Below are positions 46,288 to 57,397 of a DNA stretch of 64,000 bases, in pieces. This DNA is from Bisporella sp. PMI_857. Taxonomy: Eukaryota; Ascomycota; Leotiomycetes; Helotiales; Helotiaceae. The DNA lies in the NCBI GenBank assembly GCA_021307315.1, contig JAJSPD010000061.1:1-64000 (forward strand), given 5' to 3'. Below the pieces are notes generated by a model. That model made no database searches. It worked only from the letters and a program-made list of their open reading frames with translations, and was not told the DNA's origin. Position 1 is the stretch's first letter, and each line of letters begins with the position of its first letter. A program made the translations under genes and the position numbers.

Positions 46288-48441
46288 ATGTTGCACGACG
46301 TGGAAGTTTCTTTCGAGAAACTGCACGGCAATGGCGCAACAATGATGAAGCGGATGCTCGACATCCAGGAATGCATGACTCCAGGTGAAAGATCAGAAGC
46401 ATGGGCGAGGAATCTAAGGCTCCTGCATGTTCCTTCCGCCAATACCTCGTCAACGGGAACATTATCACCGCCACGCATTCGACTAGGAGGCATGGGCGAG
46501 CACCCGAATGAGACCAACTATCTCTCCATCTCATATTGTTGGCCTACGAATTCAGACGAAGACCTGCTGAGAAAGAACGGAGGCTTTACAGTCGAGACTC
46601 CCGATGGATTACGACAGAGTCGTGCGCCAGATTACGTTCTCTCGGCGGCCATGGACTATGCTCGCGCCCACGACATTCCGTTCGTCTGGATCGACCAAGA
46701 GTGTATTGAGCAGCAGCAACTTGAAGACAAAGAACAAGGAATCAATTCCATGGACATCGTTTACCGTCGCGGTCGCCGGACGCTGGGCATTCTAACCGCT
46801 GAGCTGACCACGCAGTGGTTAGTCGACGCGCTGGCCGCGCTCAATGCGAATGAAATGCCGACGCATCAGGAAGCCGAGACGGAACTTATGCATGCGGGGT
46901 ATGACATCTTTTGTATTCTTGATAAGCAGCGGTGGTTCAAAAGGGCGTGGGTATTTCAAGAGCGGTGGCTGTCCGGGGAGAATTTGCACGTTGTTACGAG
47001 AGTCAGCTCGAACATCGTCTGCCCTGCGTCGCTCGGCCAGACCACGGGATACGTAGAGTTCCAGCTGAACAAGCTAGCTTACGGGTTCTGTCACATATAC
47101 AGCAGATACCGGAGAAATTCATGGAGAGGCGCCCGTGACCCATGGCATGGCAAATTTGAGAGTTGGGGTGACCTTAAATACGCGATGCGGCATATTACCG
47201 ACACTAGATTCACGGAATTCGATGGCGTGGAATTAAAGGATCCCATGGAGGGACAATGGACTTATACTAGCAAAATGCTAGCAGAGCTTGAGCTTCGAGA
47301 GAACGACCTTGTTCACGACAGACTGGCGATCTTCGCCAACGTCTTGGGATTTCAAAGAAGGCTAAACACCCGAAAGCTGATCTCTGATAAGTACGGCTTC
47401 AGCACTTGTGCTGTGGTTCTCTGCCTACTTAACGGAGAACTCCCCCTCTTTGGGGTAGATATGTCTACAGGGAATCTGCGCCAATTTCTTCAGGACTGTC
47501 AACCGCTTTGCGGTCTAGGCGTGGTCGACCACGAATTGCTCTCCACGTTCCGTTTCCGCAGCGGCACATTAACGGAAATGGGCTTGCAGGTTGACGGCTG
47601 GCTGTGGCATATCGATCGAGAGATTGACCTGGCGGATCTTCAAGAAAAGTATGCGAACATCGTTCCTAAAAGTCTCTGGAGTCGCGATACGCGCGGTTAT
47701 CGCACAATAGAAGACTGTTCCTTCACTCCACCGGGTTTGTGGCCGGTCCCGGCCGCGATGTTCTTGCGGGATCTCCAAATGGCCTTGAAAAAACGCGGTC
47801 TACATAGGCTTGCAAACGCAACAGCCAGGCACCTACCACAAGACGTGGTTGAGCCCGGTAGTGCAATGACCGGTGATGAGACGAAGAGTCGCAGTGGCGC
47901 CAACACAAAGCCCGAGGACGTCGTGCGAAGTCTCTGGAGACACGAGGTAGCTTCTTGCGTACCAGGCCTCTGCAAGTCCCACGTGGATCTGACAGTCAAG
48001 ATGCTTCTCTACCACGTCATACAGTTCGGACGCCTTTGGCTGGGGCACCTGGACAACGATCCGGCGGCTGGGGATAATAATAAAGAGCCAGACGCTCTCG
48101 GACTCTTCTCATGTATTGGGCCGACAAAGGCCTTGACGGCCTGCTCCCCAGCGGTGGGTGAATCGGAAGTAGAGCTCAGATGGCAGAATTATGTCTCCAT
48201 AGAGGTGGAGGAGGATGATGTTCAATTGGGGGGTAGTGGCAAAAAACCTCTTCTTCCACTGGGTTGGGAGAGCTGGATCAACGGGGTCTGGTATCCTGCC
48301 GGAGCATCGATGGAGCAACACTGTATCTCTCTGTTCATGGAAGGAGAGAAATGGGTCCACAGCCGGATATCTCCAACACGACGGGGTCTTGGGTATCCGA
48401 GGGCGATTCACCCACCAGAGACGGTGGATATTTCGTGGTAA
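46288..48441 (+). CDS. HET-domain protein (heterokaryon incompatibility type)
   Basis: An intronless frame of 717 residues. The HET domain lies at about residues 75-240 with its three conserved blocks: YLSISYCWP, then DIPFVWIDQECIEQQQLEDKEQGINSMD with RRTLGILT, and KRAWVFQERWL. HET domains act in nonself recognition and can trigger programmed cell death after fusion of unlike hyphae; the domain is TIR-like in fold. The remaining 450 residues are specific to this protein (an LHRLANATARHLPQ stretch and an acidic VEVEEDDVQ region) and no second domain is recognisable. An ATG pair at 46339-46344 could be an alternative start. It is one of two HET genes flanking a CorA-like gene. Confidence 0.88.
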   Translation: MLHDVEVSFEKLHGNGATMMKRMLDIQECMTPGERSEAWARNLRLLHVPSANTSSTGTLSPPRIRLGGMGEHPNETNYLSISYCWPTNSDEDLLRKNGGFTVETPDGLRQSRAPDYVLSAAMDYARAHDIPFVWIDQECIEQQQLEDKEQGINSMDIVYRRGRRTLGILTAELTTQWLVDALAALNANEMPTHQEAETELMHAGYDIFCILDKQRWFKRAWVFQERWLSGENLHVVTRVSSNIVCPASLGQTTGYVEFQLNKLAYGFCHIYSRYRRNSWRGARDPWHGKFESWGDLKYAMRHITDTRFTEFDGVELKDPMEGQWTYTSKMLAELELRENDLVHDRLAIFANVLGFQRRLNTRKLISDKYGFSTCAVVLCLLNGELPLFGVDMSTGNLRQFLQDCQPLCGLGVVDHELLSTFRFRSGTLTEMGLQVDGWLWHIDREIDLADLQEKYANIVPKSLWSRDTRGYRTIEDCSFTPPGLWPVPAAMFLRDLQMALKKRGLHRLANATARHLPQDVVEPGSAMTGDETKSRSGANTKPEDVVRSLWRHEVASCVPGLCKSHVDLTVKMLLYHVIQFGRLWLGHLDNDPAAGDNNKEPDALGLFSCIGPTKALTACSPAVGESEVELRWQNYVSIEVEEDDVQLGGSGKKPLLPLGWESWINGVWYPAGASMEQHCISLFMEGEKWVHSRISPTRRGLGYPRAIHPPETVDISW

Positions 48442-50046
48442 TATTTATAGATCGTATTAGAGCAGAGCAGCGCTTAGGGGAAAAAAAATCTACTCATGGC
48501 TTCACTAGTCTAAATGCATCTGAACCAGCAACCAAAAGAACGTTTGCAATGAACGCACCGAGAAGGCTACTCGAATGCCATGATCCAACGCCAGCCATCC
48601 TTTATGCAACAAGGTTCACGAAGGACCCTTCGCCACTGCTGAAAAATCCTTGCTCTACAGCGTGACTCATTGCGATAAGGTAGTCTCTCTAGTGGCCGAA
48701 AAGAGCAAATCTCACATGGGAGCATAAACTGGTATCCTATGTGACATTGTTCGTCCAAAGAATTTCCGATAATCACCCGGAATTTTAAAAATGCGTTTCC
48801 GTTGAGTGAAAGAAAAACATTGCACATAGGATGGAATGCATTGGGGCAATGTACTTTTGTCCTAAATGAGGTCGCTTAAACTTTTTGTGATGTTAATGGA
48901 GGTTGTCTTTAGGAATAGGACACTAGTGACTGGCAATGGCACAAGAGCAAAAGGTGACTTGCTAGCCCTGTAACCTCTAAAGATCTCCACCACTTCTCTC
49001 TCAAATTGTTGCTGCCAAGCAAAACACAGGGATACCCGTAAAGGCACTCTGATTACGAGTCGATCAGGTACAAAATATGCGATTAGGATGCTGTTGTCGC
49101 GGGATTATGGCCGATTCATGAGGGAGCAGCAGCAAAGGGTCAAGGTGGTAATGTTTGATGTTTGGAGGTGCAAGTGATGAAAAGCTCCAGCATCTATGGC
49201 AGCCACGTCCAAACGATGCAGAAAAACGAGGAGCCAAAGATTTAAACCCCACCGCTTATCTGCTTCGAATACGTAGCTACAATGATTTGTAACAGGCCGC
49301 ATGCAGCTCAGATGATCGAATACGATGTTAAAAGATAACGAAACTCCGCTAAAATATATTTTGCCGTATAGTAATAGGGCTACATTCACACTCGACGAAA
49401 ATGAAATACTAGGTTCCAACCTTCACAGCTTCAGGAAGCGGAAAGTCGGTCTAGAGGCAGTTTTCCTAGATTTGTCTGTAAAAGCGTAGCTACCAGATCC
49501 TGAACACTATCGCTTCAAATTTGGCGTCCAATAGTTCTACTTCTAAGAGCCGTGGAGTGCCGAATATCTTACTGGTCTGTGCGAACCCACAACTAAGAGT
49601 TTATGCAGCTAACAACGTAAACATAGTCATTAACAATGTAATATTGACGGCCACCAAATCACATGCATGTGATCAAACAGCTAACCTTTCCATCTTCGAT
49701 ATCAGTATCATTACGGAAATCTGAGTTAGGGAATCTGGACTTTCACAGGGGTTGGACAGCTACCAGGCATATTTGGGAAGTGTCCACTTTGGGTCCCTGG
49801 AGCTTGTTTAAGCTCCCTGAGTTAATCTGAATTTAAATGCTCGGCGTCCTGAGTTTACCAGAAACTCTACGACATAACGATGGCATACTCTGTGCCTCGG
49901 TGATCAGGATATTCATGCTTTTTTCATCATACCCTGCTTTCATCGCTGATACATTTTGGTATAATTCGAGTACCTTATCTATAGAACCATTACTATCGTT
50001 TGAAAAGTATAACTCTTTCTAAATATTGGACGTAAGAAGTGCAACG
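48442..50046. other. Intergenic region
   Basis: About 1.6 kb between the HET gene and the CorA-like gene (convergent). A short word, TGGAGGTGCAAGTGATGAA near 49164-49183, recurs near 51970-51988. No gene supported. Confidence 0.4.
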
Positions 50047-51602
50047 CTAAGAGTTAGACTTACTTATTGGTTCGGACTTTGATTCAACATCAAGCTCCTT
50101 GTCTGTCTTTTTGGTCCTATTCAGTAGGAGCAATGCCCTCAAATAGAACGCGCAAGTCGAACAAAAATCTCGTACCCGATGATTGATTACTATTAGAATG
50201 TCCGCGACGGAAGCGCCACGTATGCCAATGACGATACAGATAACAAACACAGGCAGAGCTATCCCAGCAAACACACTAAACCGCAACGTGTCCTGGATAC
50301 TAAGAATTGTAGCTATGGTCGAGAACGGAAGAAAAAGAAACGAAATCGTTGTCAAGCGCTCAACGCTATGCGTAAAACCGAGTTCCTGCTCCTGGCGTAG
50401 AAATTCAAGTATTTGGGCTTGGAGCTGCCGAACCTCCGTATGTGCTGCCTCCAAGGACTGCACCTCCATCTCCAACAATTGACGAGCTTCTCCCTGCGGA
50501 AGAAATCTAATACCTATATTTTTTATGCTGCCTAGCGACTTGTAGACAAAGTCATAGAGATTAATCCAGCCTCCCCGGCGATTCAGAGTTACTAACATTG
50601 ACTTGTAGGATTCTTTGGGTCGACTGGTATAAGTTGAATCTAATCGGTATCTTGAGAGGGATAATTCATAGATTGCTGCAGCATGGAAATCTAGGGCTGT
50701 GGCGAGGATGGTGTGAATTAAAATGCTTCTCGTGTCACTACAACTCTGGGTTTGCGAGCTGAGCAGTGCTTTTTCTAAAGTGGATCGAGTCGAAATGTGT
50801 TTGCGTTTTGTACAGCTTAACGCGAGGTGGGGCTGTGGGTCATAACGTGGCATGGGCTCATTGTTTCGGAGATATAGTTCGTCCGGAATCCTATTGTCAA
50901 GCAAAGGGTCACATATCACAATAACTATTGGGATACACTACATCAGCAGATGGTGCATATCAAGTCGGACACCCAAACGAGCAGGCACTTACAAGAAAAA
51001 CAGTCCTTGTGATTTTGTATTGGCCCATATACGGAAGCATATTCACGGAGAAATAAGCTTCGCACCCGATTCCCTCTACGGGGTACATTAAGCTTCACGC
51101 GTGATGCCCATATATCATCCCAACCTTCGAAGAGATACGGGCGGGAGAATCTCAAAGTTAGGAAATCACGATGAAGGATTTCGGACATGCTATATTCCAG
51201 TCTCTCTGTCTTGTCCCCCTCCCATCGATCAGCTAGGAACTCATGTATGCCCCGCAGATGGTCCTCAAAGAAGCGAGGATCCAAAGAGAATTTCTTCCCA
51301 AGCAATTCGATGACGTCCGCGGAAATACTTTCCACAAGAATGACACGAATGGAGCCTGATTCCTGCTTAGAGTCTAGGTGGTCTGATAAGGAGCTGGCGT
51401 CATTGAATGGGGTTGGCTTTGCGGATGACGGTCCAAGGTCTATCACATTAACATCGACTTTTCGCATTCGTTGCATGACGTGCTCGTCTTCGTGATAGCC
51501 TTTTATTCTAATATGAGGCGACATGAAGTCAACTACAAGCTGCAGCCAGGGGAAATCTCCGACGAGACCCTGCACATATTGGAAGTATGACAGTTGGGGC
51601 AT
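50047..51602 (-). CDS. CorA-like membrane protein (2-TM, GMN motif absent)
   Basis: Exons 51602-50993 and 50924-50047 give 495 residues. The 68-nt intron starts GTAAGT and ends in CCAATAG; the nearer AG at 50939-50938 would create a stop. The N-terminal two thirds are soluble and helical, with a coiled-coil-like EMEVQSLEAAHTEVRQLQAQILEFL segment. Two membrane helices follow near residues 395-415 (LTTISFLFLPFSTIATILSI) and 422-443 (FAGIALPVFVICIVIGI). This is the layout of CorA-type divalent-cation channels, but the GMN signature between the helices is not present, as in many fungal CorA-like proteins, so Mg transport cannot be assumed. It lies between two HET genes. Confidence 0.78.
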
Positions 51603-52797
51603 GCCGTCGCTAATCGTTGTTATTTGTGTGGATCTTACAATGAAGGGCGATTACGCAGTTTCAATTTTAAAAAGCGTTAATCAGCTCTACCATTCTCTAT
51701 GCTAGCGTAACGACGACATGTATGAAATCATATATCTAGAAGTTCTGAAGGCCGAGCCTCGCTAAGCCACCACAAAGCTCGCGCATTCTAATCGGCCTCC
51801 CGAGCAGGGCACAAGGCAGTCAAGTTGGCTATCTGAACTCTTTTCACAGCAAAACAACTCGGACTGGGTAACGTTGAGCGAAAATGCCACTAGCGACGTG
51901 TCTGGTTTGCAAGGATAAGGATTAGGTTGAATACGGGTGATTCAAGGACGCTGGAAGGAGGCAGAGGACCTGGAGGTGCAAGTGATGAAGACGAGTTTAC
52001 AGGTGTTGGGCCGGGGGTATCAGAAAACACTATCATGAATAATCTGGCCATGACATTGAAAATGCCAGTGTAAGGCCAAAGAAGGATCAGGATTAATGAA
52101 AAAGTGCTTCAGACGTCGGACTGGCTGCATAGGCTTCCATTACTCATACCTGGGGAAGAAAGTCAAGCACACCATATGCAAGGCGGTGAGGTTCCCTGGC
52201 CAATCAAAAGTATGAAATACTTGATGCTACTCCACAGATTCCTTCTTTCGGTGGCGGCAGAACTAAGCGGTTGTGGGGATGTGCTTAAATTCTTGGCAAT
52301 AACCGCGTCCCCCACCCAGGCCTCTTTTTATAGGTCGCTTCCAAAACAGGCTTCCCCGCTCTATTATGGAAGTTCTCTTCCTTCCTATAGGACATGGGAT
52401 GATCCATAATCGCCCAAAGCAGTTAGTAAAGAACTTGGGTAACTAAAAAAAGACCTCGCCAACCATTCCAAAGTACATAAACCATAGGTCAGCCTTGTGC
52501 AGCTGAGCGCAAAAGATAGCCTTATCGTGGATAATGCCCTTCTTATCAATCAGCCTCCTCTCTCTTTAGTTTAATATCTTGATATTCGGCTGATAAACAA
52601 TGTCTCCTTTCACGAAGGCTTTATTTTGGACTTGAGCAGTCATACGCCTTTATTGGTTACGTTTTGGTATCACTTGAGATCCGGCTGCTGCATCAACAGG
52701 CCCTAAATTCCGAGACCTCTACGATACACGTCTGCAGCTTGTTTTGTCTGTTTAGAATGTTACCTATCCTACAACTTTTACCAGATGGTATCTTGAC
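51603..52797. other. Divergent promoter region of the CorA-like and second HET genes
   Basis: About 1.2 kb. An open stretch at 52104-52409 (plus) is not recognisable. No gene or repeat supported apart from the short shared word noted near 51970. Confidence 0.4.
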
Positions 52798-54882
52798 ATG
52801 CGCCCGCCAAAACCACGCTTAGTGGTTCCATCCTGGAATCCAAATGAGAGTCTTTCTATCGACTCACCGCAAAAATGCCTTCAAGAATTCTCGGCTGTAT
52901 CAGCAAAGCTTATATTGGAGGACGACAAAGACCCGGTGCCATCGGAGGGAGAAGATAAATTCCCAATAAGAACACGTCAAGACATCCTTGATTTGGATTC
53001 CGACGTAGCCAAAAATATGCTGCACTATGGAGACGCGTTGATGTACAGGCCACTACTCCCTGGCCAGATCCGCCTTTTCCGACTCGAGCCTCGGAATATC
53101 TCTAATACTCAGGACCCAAATCAACCCCTTGTTCGAGGTGTATTAGAGCACTATCGCCTCGCAGATTGTCCTCGATACAACGCACTCTCCTATTGCTGGG
53201 GAAGTGATACCAATTCGAGACCTATTTCTGTCAATGGGGAAGTCATTATCGTCCATAGCAATCTTGAGACAGCGTTGCGAAAACTCCAAAGTTTTCGAGG
53301 GGATATGATCCTATGGGTAGATCGACTATGCATCAATCAAAAAGACGATGATGAGAAAACGGCGCAGGTGCAAAAGATGAAGCATATATATACTGAGGCT
53401 TCCCTTGTTTTTTCTTGGCTTGGAGAAGCAGCAGACAACAGTGACTTGATCATGGACCACTTTAGAATAATAGGCGAAGATATATTCCCAGGGAGTAGAG
53501 GCATGCTAGAGACAGTGGGACAGCTGGACCAAATTGTCCTCGCATACAAGACTGCCGAGTCTCGAAGAGCGCTTTCCAATGCTTTTAAACGCTTTTGCCA
53601 GAGGCCTTACTGGCAACGACTTTGGATCATACAGGAATTTGGGGTCGGGCAAGAAGTCATAATAGCTTGTGGAGACCGTCAACTTACATATCACGAGTTT
53701 CTGACTGGTATGCGCTTCTCTCAACGACCGCGCTTTTACTTTGAGAGAACGAATGCACTTACAAATACTCTCGCCCCAGACGCGATAACGGAGATCATCG
53801 AGGCAGTGGTGCAAACATATTGTGTTGCAAAGCCAAGCTTCGTTCAAGGCGTCATCACGATTCGGAATAGATACCATGACGTAGAATCCAGAAGCGGGAA
53901 CTGCTTCCTCCGTGTCCTAGTAACATCCCTCGTTCTTGAGGAGGACCACAACCAGCCGAAAAGCACTGACCCTAGAGATAGAGTCTTTGCTACCCTCGGA
54001 CTTGCAAATGACGCTGAGGAGTTCCCAATGTTTCCGGATTATCAGCATGATTGGCAATATGTCTACACTGAGCTCGCTAAAGCTTTCCTTCGCCGAGGCG
54101 ATATCGATATCCTTTCCTTCTGCCAATTCACAGAGGTAAATCCACGTCTCGTCGGTAATGAAAAGCTGCCAAGCTGGGTCCCTGATTGGAATTTAAAGAT
54201 CAAAGCCCCCTGTGTCCTTGCTCCGTGGGTAAGTTACTTCAATGCCTCGCTTAATTCTTTGGATCTTCAGAAAGTCCAAGTCGACGAGAGTCGGAATCAG
54301 ATTTCCCTTTTAGGCGTCAAAGTCGATACAGTCTCATTCATTGGCAACCTCTGGGACCCCAACTGGTTAGCTACCTTCGATATGAAAGGAGCACACAGCT
54401 ACATCTCCGAAGTTGAGCAATTCTGTAAACGAGCCTCCCATTTCTTGGTAACCAGTCGTAATCTAAACGAGGTCGTCGGTCGAATGTGCATTGCGGATAG
54501 GATATGCTGTGAAGGAAGCCGGACGTGGTGGAGAGATAAAGAGATTTACGAGGACGGATATTGCAAATGCTATGTTGATACACTCTCAGCATTTGAGAAA
54601 GGTTGTTGGCCTGCTGAGGTCACGTATTGTCAAAAATTAAAGCGCATACATTCGCGACGTCCATTTATCTCTCAGACTGGTCTGGTCGGATTAGCGCCAT
54701 CTAATGTCGAAGTCGGGGATGAGATATGCATATTCCTCGGGGGAAAGACACCATATATCGTTTCGAAGAAAATAAACGGCGTGAGTAGACTTAGAGGTGA
54801 GACGTATGTATACGGGATAATGTACGGAGAGTTCTGGGTGCTGTGTCCCAATCCTGATATTGATTGGATTGTGCTGTGCTGA
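52798..54882 (+). CDS. HET-domain protein (heterokaryon incompatibility type), second copy
   Basis: An intronless frame of 694 residues. A leader of about 85 residues precedes LPGQIRLFRLEP, the usual entry to fungal HET proteins. The HET domain then shows YNALSYCWGS, ILWVDRLCINQKDDDEKTAQVQKMKHIYTEASLVFSWLG and YWQRLWIIQEFG, a textbook match at about residues 115-280. The C-terminal half holds the PKSTDPRDRVFATLGLA segment common to this family, and ends in the VGDEICIFLGGKTPYIV block. It is expected to act in nonself recognition. It is more canonical than the HET gene at 46288-48441 and not a close copy of it. Confidence 0.92.
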   Translation: MRPPKPRLVVPSWNPNESLSIDSPQKCLQEFSAVSAKLILEDDKDPVPSEGEDKFPIRTRQDILDLDSDVAKNMLHYGDALMYRPLLPGQIRLFRLEPRNISNTQDPNQPLVRGVLEHYRLADCPRYNALSYCWGSDTNSRPISVNGEVIIVHSNLETALRKLQSFRGDMILWVDRLCINQKDDDEKTAQVQKMKHIYTEASLVFSWLGEAADNSDLIMDHFRIIGEDIFPGSRGMLETVGQLDQIVLAYKTAESRRALSNAFKRFCQRPYWQRLWIIQEFGVGQEVIIACGDRQLTYHEFLTGMRFSQRPRFYFERTNALTNTLAPDAITEIIEAVVQTYCVAKPSFVQGVITIRNRYHDVESRSGNCFLRVLVTSLVLEEDHNQPKSTDPRDRVFATLGLANDAEEFPMFPDYQHDWQYVYTELAKAFLRRGDIDILSFCQFTEVNPRLVGNEKLPSWVPDWNLKIKAPCVLAPWVSYFNASLNSLDLQKVQVDESRNQISLLGVKVDTVSFIGNLWDPNWLATFDMKGAHSYISEVEQFCKRASHFLVTSRNLNEVVGRMCIADRICCEGSRTWWRDKEIYEDGYCKCYVDTLSAFEKGCWPAEVTYCQKLKRIHSRRPFISQTGLVGLAPSNVEVGDEICIFLGGKTPYIVSKKINGVSRLRGETYVYGIMYGEFWVLCPNPDIDWIVLC

Positions 54883-55965
54883 GCTACGCGTGGTTACGCC
54901 ACACAATGCTAGATGCCCATGTCTCCATATATATTTACCTGTCCCTCCTCTCTTAGAGAGGAATTGCCGTGTTGATTGCCTAGATAGTCTCATCGTACAT
55001 GATATTGTTGTGGAGGAACGTTCCGGAAAATACCGTCTCATCCTTAACCCGAAAGAGCACGGGTTCGAAGCTTCCGAACCAAATATTCCAGGTTTCCGAC
55101 CCGCGGTGCAAATTCTGCAACGATCTAAAATCCATTTGTACGCATGTGGTCAAGCCGCAGGAGAGCACGCATGCACTCAGTAAACCGTCTTATTAGACTG
55201 AGGATATCAATGTCTTATATCTGTGCATGAATCTGAGAGGGTATATAGTTAGCGCGCTGAAGTACAACGTTGGGGCTACAGCATTTCGGGTTGCACTCCC
55301 AGCTGCCTAAGGCGGCTACGACGTGCTTTTGCAGTCTCCCAAATCTAGCCTGTTATATCTTAACATCATGATATTGACCGAAGAGTATGGTGCGGAGACA
55401 CTCGCTCACACGCTCTGAACATAAGAGCATTCTCAACACTTTATAAAATTGGAATTCCAGCTTGTTTTAAGAGATCAACGCTAGAAACATAACACCGGGC
55501 TCCTTATTGCTCATGTGTGGCTTACCGAAGCATGATACAGCAAACGCGCGGCCAAGTAGCACATCGTAGTGGATTATGATACTGTACGTTCCAATTTGAG
55601 AATAATTGGTTTTAGTTCTGATTCAGCTACAGAAGGGAGACGGATATATTTTGTACTAGCCTAGAAACAATTAAAGATATCCCACATACACAGCGTGATA
55701 CTTCCGCTTCCTTTAATAAAGCACCAATCGCTCCATTTCTTTCACAACCATGTTCTTTCAACTCTGTGCCGAGAAACCCCAAACAGATAACTTCCGTCTC
55801 CGCGTATCACTCCTTACTCATATGAATAACGCAGAAGTTTTATCTACTGTCAAGTCAATCCCCTCAACCACTACGCAGTTGCCTGAAGGCAACGATGAGT
55901 AGTCGACTAGGGTTTCTAACCACTTAGACGACTGATTTAGGGGGTTACTACCACTTGGCGCACAA
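54883..55965. other. Convergent 3' intergenic region
   Basis: About 1.1 kb; short open frames on both strands at 54860-55200 are overlap artefacts. No gene or repeat supported. Confidence 0.4.
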
Positions 55966-57028
55966 TTATTTCGTTACGAACCCACTTTGCTTCTCTATAT
56001 ACGTCCCAAAGTCCACAAGCCCAGGGTGCAGTTTTTTGACTTCTTGGATATCCGCTCCAAAACCCTCATCTTGGAACCATTTGAACATAACACCAACTTC
56101 TTTGGCCGTATACAGAACGAGTGAGGCGACAAACCCGAAGGTTGTCGGTAAACTGTTGGCAGTTTTTTCTTTGAACACCTTTGCCGCTTCATCAAACGTT
56201 AGCTCGTCGCCAGCAAGGGAAATTGCCTGACCCCTGTACTTTTCTGGATGTATGAATGCTTGTGCGGCGAAATAGCCAATATCGGAAACTGCGATAACCT
56301 GCTGTGGTCGATTCCTGAGGGCAACTTTCCAGGCAGTGAGAAATATTTTGCCCTGGAATCCTGGTACATAGTTGTCGAGGAATCCGGTCGGCCGCAGAAT
56401 AGTCCAATCCATCTGCCCACTAGAAGTCTTGTCAAGAAGGTGATGCTCCACACGATGCTTGCTAGCAAAGTGAGGAACAGGCGTAGGGTTTTCGTACGAT
56501 TTGTCACCGCCTCGGTCGACTGAGCTGTATACAAAGTGTTTCACACCACTTCGAATCGATTCATCAATTAGAGCCTTGCCCTGTTTTTCTTCGTTCTCAG
56601 CTGTTTGGCCATTACCCACTGCCGCCTATTGCAGTTAGTGGCCAGCAATTGTGCTAATACTCTCGTTGAAAGAAGGACCATACCTGCACGCTGTAGACAC
56701 CCCAAATCGGACCGGAAGCCACTTTCCTAGCATTTGCGAATATCGAGACTGGATCATCCAGATCCCCTTGCACAAGCCGGATCTTTTGTGATTTTTCGGC
56801 GAGTCTCTGCGCAGAAGGGGAGGTTGCGGTACGGGTGACGGCGAGGATGATAAAGTCAGATTCGGCTTGCAATAAGTTATTAATGACCGCCCCTCCCTGC
56901 TTTCCAGTTGCGCCAGTGACCAGGACAACTCTCGGCATTTTGACTGTTTCGATTTCTGGGTATTTCTTGGACAACGCAGCACTGAAGGGAGAGTCCGCCG
57001 ATACTTTGGAGCTGCGACTAGTGCTCAA
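55966..57028 (-). CDS. NmrA-like NAD(P)-binding protein
   Basis: Exons 57028-56684 and 56625-55966 give 334 residues; the 58-nt intron (GTATGG / CAATAG) joins VYSVQ to AAVGNGQTAENE. A Rossmann fold begins at MPRVVLVTGATGKQGGAV (GATGKQG at residues 39-45), followed by the NmrA-type GDLDDPVSI, KHFVYSSVDRGG and TILRPTGFLDNY segments. An in-frame ATG at 56938 starts directly at the Rossmann strand and is the more usual start; the upstream 30 residues may or may not be translated. Members sense redox state through NAD(P) and can bind transcription factors. This one is transcribed divergently from a Zn2Cys6 regulator 370 bp away, which suggests a sensor-regulator pair. Confidence 0.87.
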
Positions 57029-57397
57029 AACAGTGTATATTTATATTGCATGTTCTAACAAGATATCTCTTTCGGAGTTCCTTAACACCGAATCCGCTGA
57101 CAGCATATAGGCCTCTTTCTACACCCAATGAGGTGAGCCTTAATTGGTCCAGCACATCCCACCAGGGCCAATTTTCCAGCCATGGCTGGTTAATCAACCA
57201 TAAATCAGTTAGATGAGTGCTAAGCATTTGTCAAGAGTGGGTTTAAGATCTTCGTATCAATACGACTACCCCTGCTACGCCAAGGCTTCGTTTTTATCTG
57301 GTCCTATCAATCCCGGTTGATCCGCCATGCTAGACGGTCACAACAAACAATGTACAGCTAAATAGTAGTAACCACCAGAGCCCGGAGTCTATTCAGC
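57029..57397. promoter_or_regulatory. Divergent promoter of NmrA-like and Zn2Cys6 genes
   Basis: 369 bp shared between two divergent starts. No clear operator repeat was picked out by eye. Confidence 0.4.

Noticed and set aside
50938..50992. Shorter CorA-like intron ending at GATGTAG
   Set aside because: It produces a premature stop; the acceptor at CCAATAG restores the long frame.
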